Source of the DNA: Bacillota bacterium
Lineage (GTDB): Bacteria > Bacillota > Dethiobacteria > Dethiobacterales > Dethiobacteraceae
Direction: 5' to 3'
Assembly (NCBI GenBank): GCA_018725345.1
Contig: QLUI01000113.1
Location: 1 to 6,299, forward strand
DNA length: 6,299 nucleotides
Part shown: piece by piece, positions 5,970 through 6,299 of the stretch
Position numbering within the stretch: the first letter of the stretch is position 1
Layout of the letters: every line of letters starts with the position of its first letter
Program-made: the position numbers and the translations under genes
Notes under the pieces: generated by a model
What the model was told of the DNA's origin: nothing
Seen by the model: only the letters and a program-made list of their open reading frames with translations
Database searches by the model: none

Positions 5970-5986
5970 GGCGACAAATTATCGCC
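5970..5986. promoter_or_regulatory. Small dyad just upstream of the scfA promoter
   Basis: GGCGA (5970-5974) and TCGCC (5982-5986) form a 5-bp dyad with a 7-base AT-rich centre, 4 bases upstream of the -35 hexamer. The position suits an activator or repressor site, but a dyad this short can arise by chance. Confidence 0.25.
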
Positions 5987-6000
5987 ACCACGATGACGCC

Positions 6001-6036
6001 ACTGTAAAAATACCGCTTGCGCGGTATTTTTACAGT
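6001..6036 (-). terminator. Terminator of the DUF1858 gene
   Basis: ACTGTAAAAATACCGC (6001-6016) and GCGGTATTTTTACAGT (6021-6036) form a perfect 16-bp stem. On the minus strand the loop is GCAA, a GNRA tetraloop. The inner GC-rich stem is followed by five T inside the outer stem. It stands 40 bases after the DUF1858 stop and separates that gene from the scfA promoter. The symmetry would allow action in both directions. Confidence 0.8.
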
Positions 6037-6076
6037 ATTTTTATCGCTTTCTCTTGTCTGTGCTCAGGAACAAAAT

Positions 6077-6280
6077 TTACGCTTCATTTAATTCTTTTAA
6101 CAAACTATCAAGATCAATCCGGTGGGCCATGGCTGCCTGAGCAATGTTCTCCCCAGCAGCAGAAGCACAGCCGAGGCAATGCATCCCGTGACGCATCAGC
6201 ACCTGGGCATTCTTAGGATTTTGGCGTAATACTTCTGCAATTGTAGAGTCCTTAGTCACTTTCTTTTCATGATGACTCAC
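6077..6280 (-). CDS. DUF1858 / hybrid-cluster-protein-associated redox disulfide domain protein
   Basis: A 67-residue protein made of a single DUF1858 domain (the family also described as a hybrid cluster protein-associated redox disulfide domain). The pattern is clear: VTKDSTIAEVLRQNP, then RHGMHCLGC at 30-38, then a helical tail ending in DLDSLLKELNEA. Cys35 and Cys38 form the conserved CxxC, expected to act as a redox-active or metal-binding pair in the cytoplasm of anaerobes; the exact reaction is unknown. GTG 6280 is chosen because AAGGGG lies 8 bases upstream; GTG 6289 would add three residues but leaves no room for a ribosome site. No hybrid cluster protein gene is in the window. Its own terminator and the scfA promoter show that it is a separate transcription unit from scfAB. 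Confidence 0.88.
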   Translation of the reverse strand: MSHHEKKVTKDSTIAEVLRQNPKNAQVLMRHGMHCLGCASAAGENIAQAAMAHRIDLDSLLKELNEA

Positions 6281-6299
6281 GTAATCCACCCCTTTAATT

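Overview
The window is 6.3 kb of densely coded bacterial DNA with seven genes, all on the minus strand, so the transcription order runs from right to left. The gene content points to an anaerobic, low-to-mid GC member of the Clostridia. The six-cysteine SCIFF peptide with its radical SAM/SPASM maturase is a near-signature of that class. The cinA-recA-recX order, a Firmicutes-type LexA operator and strong AGGAGG ribosome binding sites agree. Species cannot be named from the sequence.

Right end (about 5907-6299): a short DUF1858 / hybrid-cluster-protein-associated redox-disulfide protein with a CxxC motif, closed by a perfect 16-bp hairpin terminator.

Middle right (4082-5965): a ranthipeptide (SCIFF) locus. 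A well-formed sigma-A promoter drives scfA, a 52-residue precursor with a GTG start. An intrinsic terminator stands directly after its stop. Then come 298 bp between the two genes that hold two near-identical 26-bp palindromic repeats and two long inverted repeats. After them lies scfB, the maturase that makes the Cys-to-Thr thioether bridge.

Middle (1659-4026): mnmA (tRNA U34 2-thiouridylase) and cinA (nucleotide/NMN-processing protein) follow scfB at short spacings (55 and 16 bp) and may be cotranscribed with it.

Left (1-1534): recA and recX overlap by four bases. A 189-bp gap before recA holds two hairpins, a sigma-H-like promoter candidate and a good LexA (SOS) box just before the ribosome binding site. 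recX runs off the window edge.

Four of the seven genes appear to start with GTG or TTG, which shifts several starts away from the longest open frame and hides scfA from ATG-based gene calling. The most interesting system here is scfAB and the unusual DNA between its two genes. SCIFF is a described family, but its biological role is still poorly understood.
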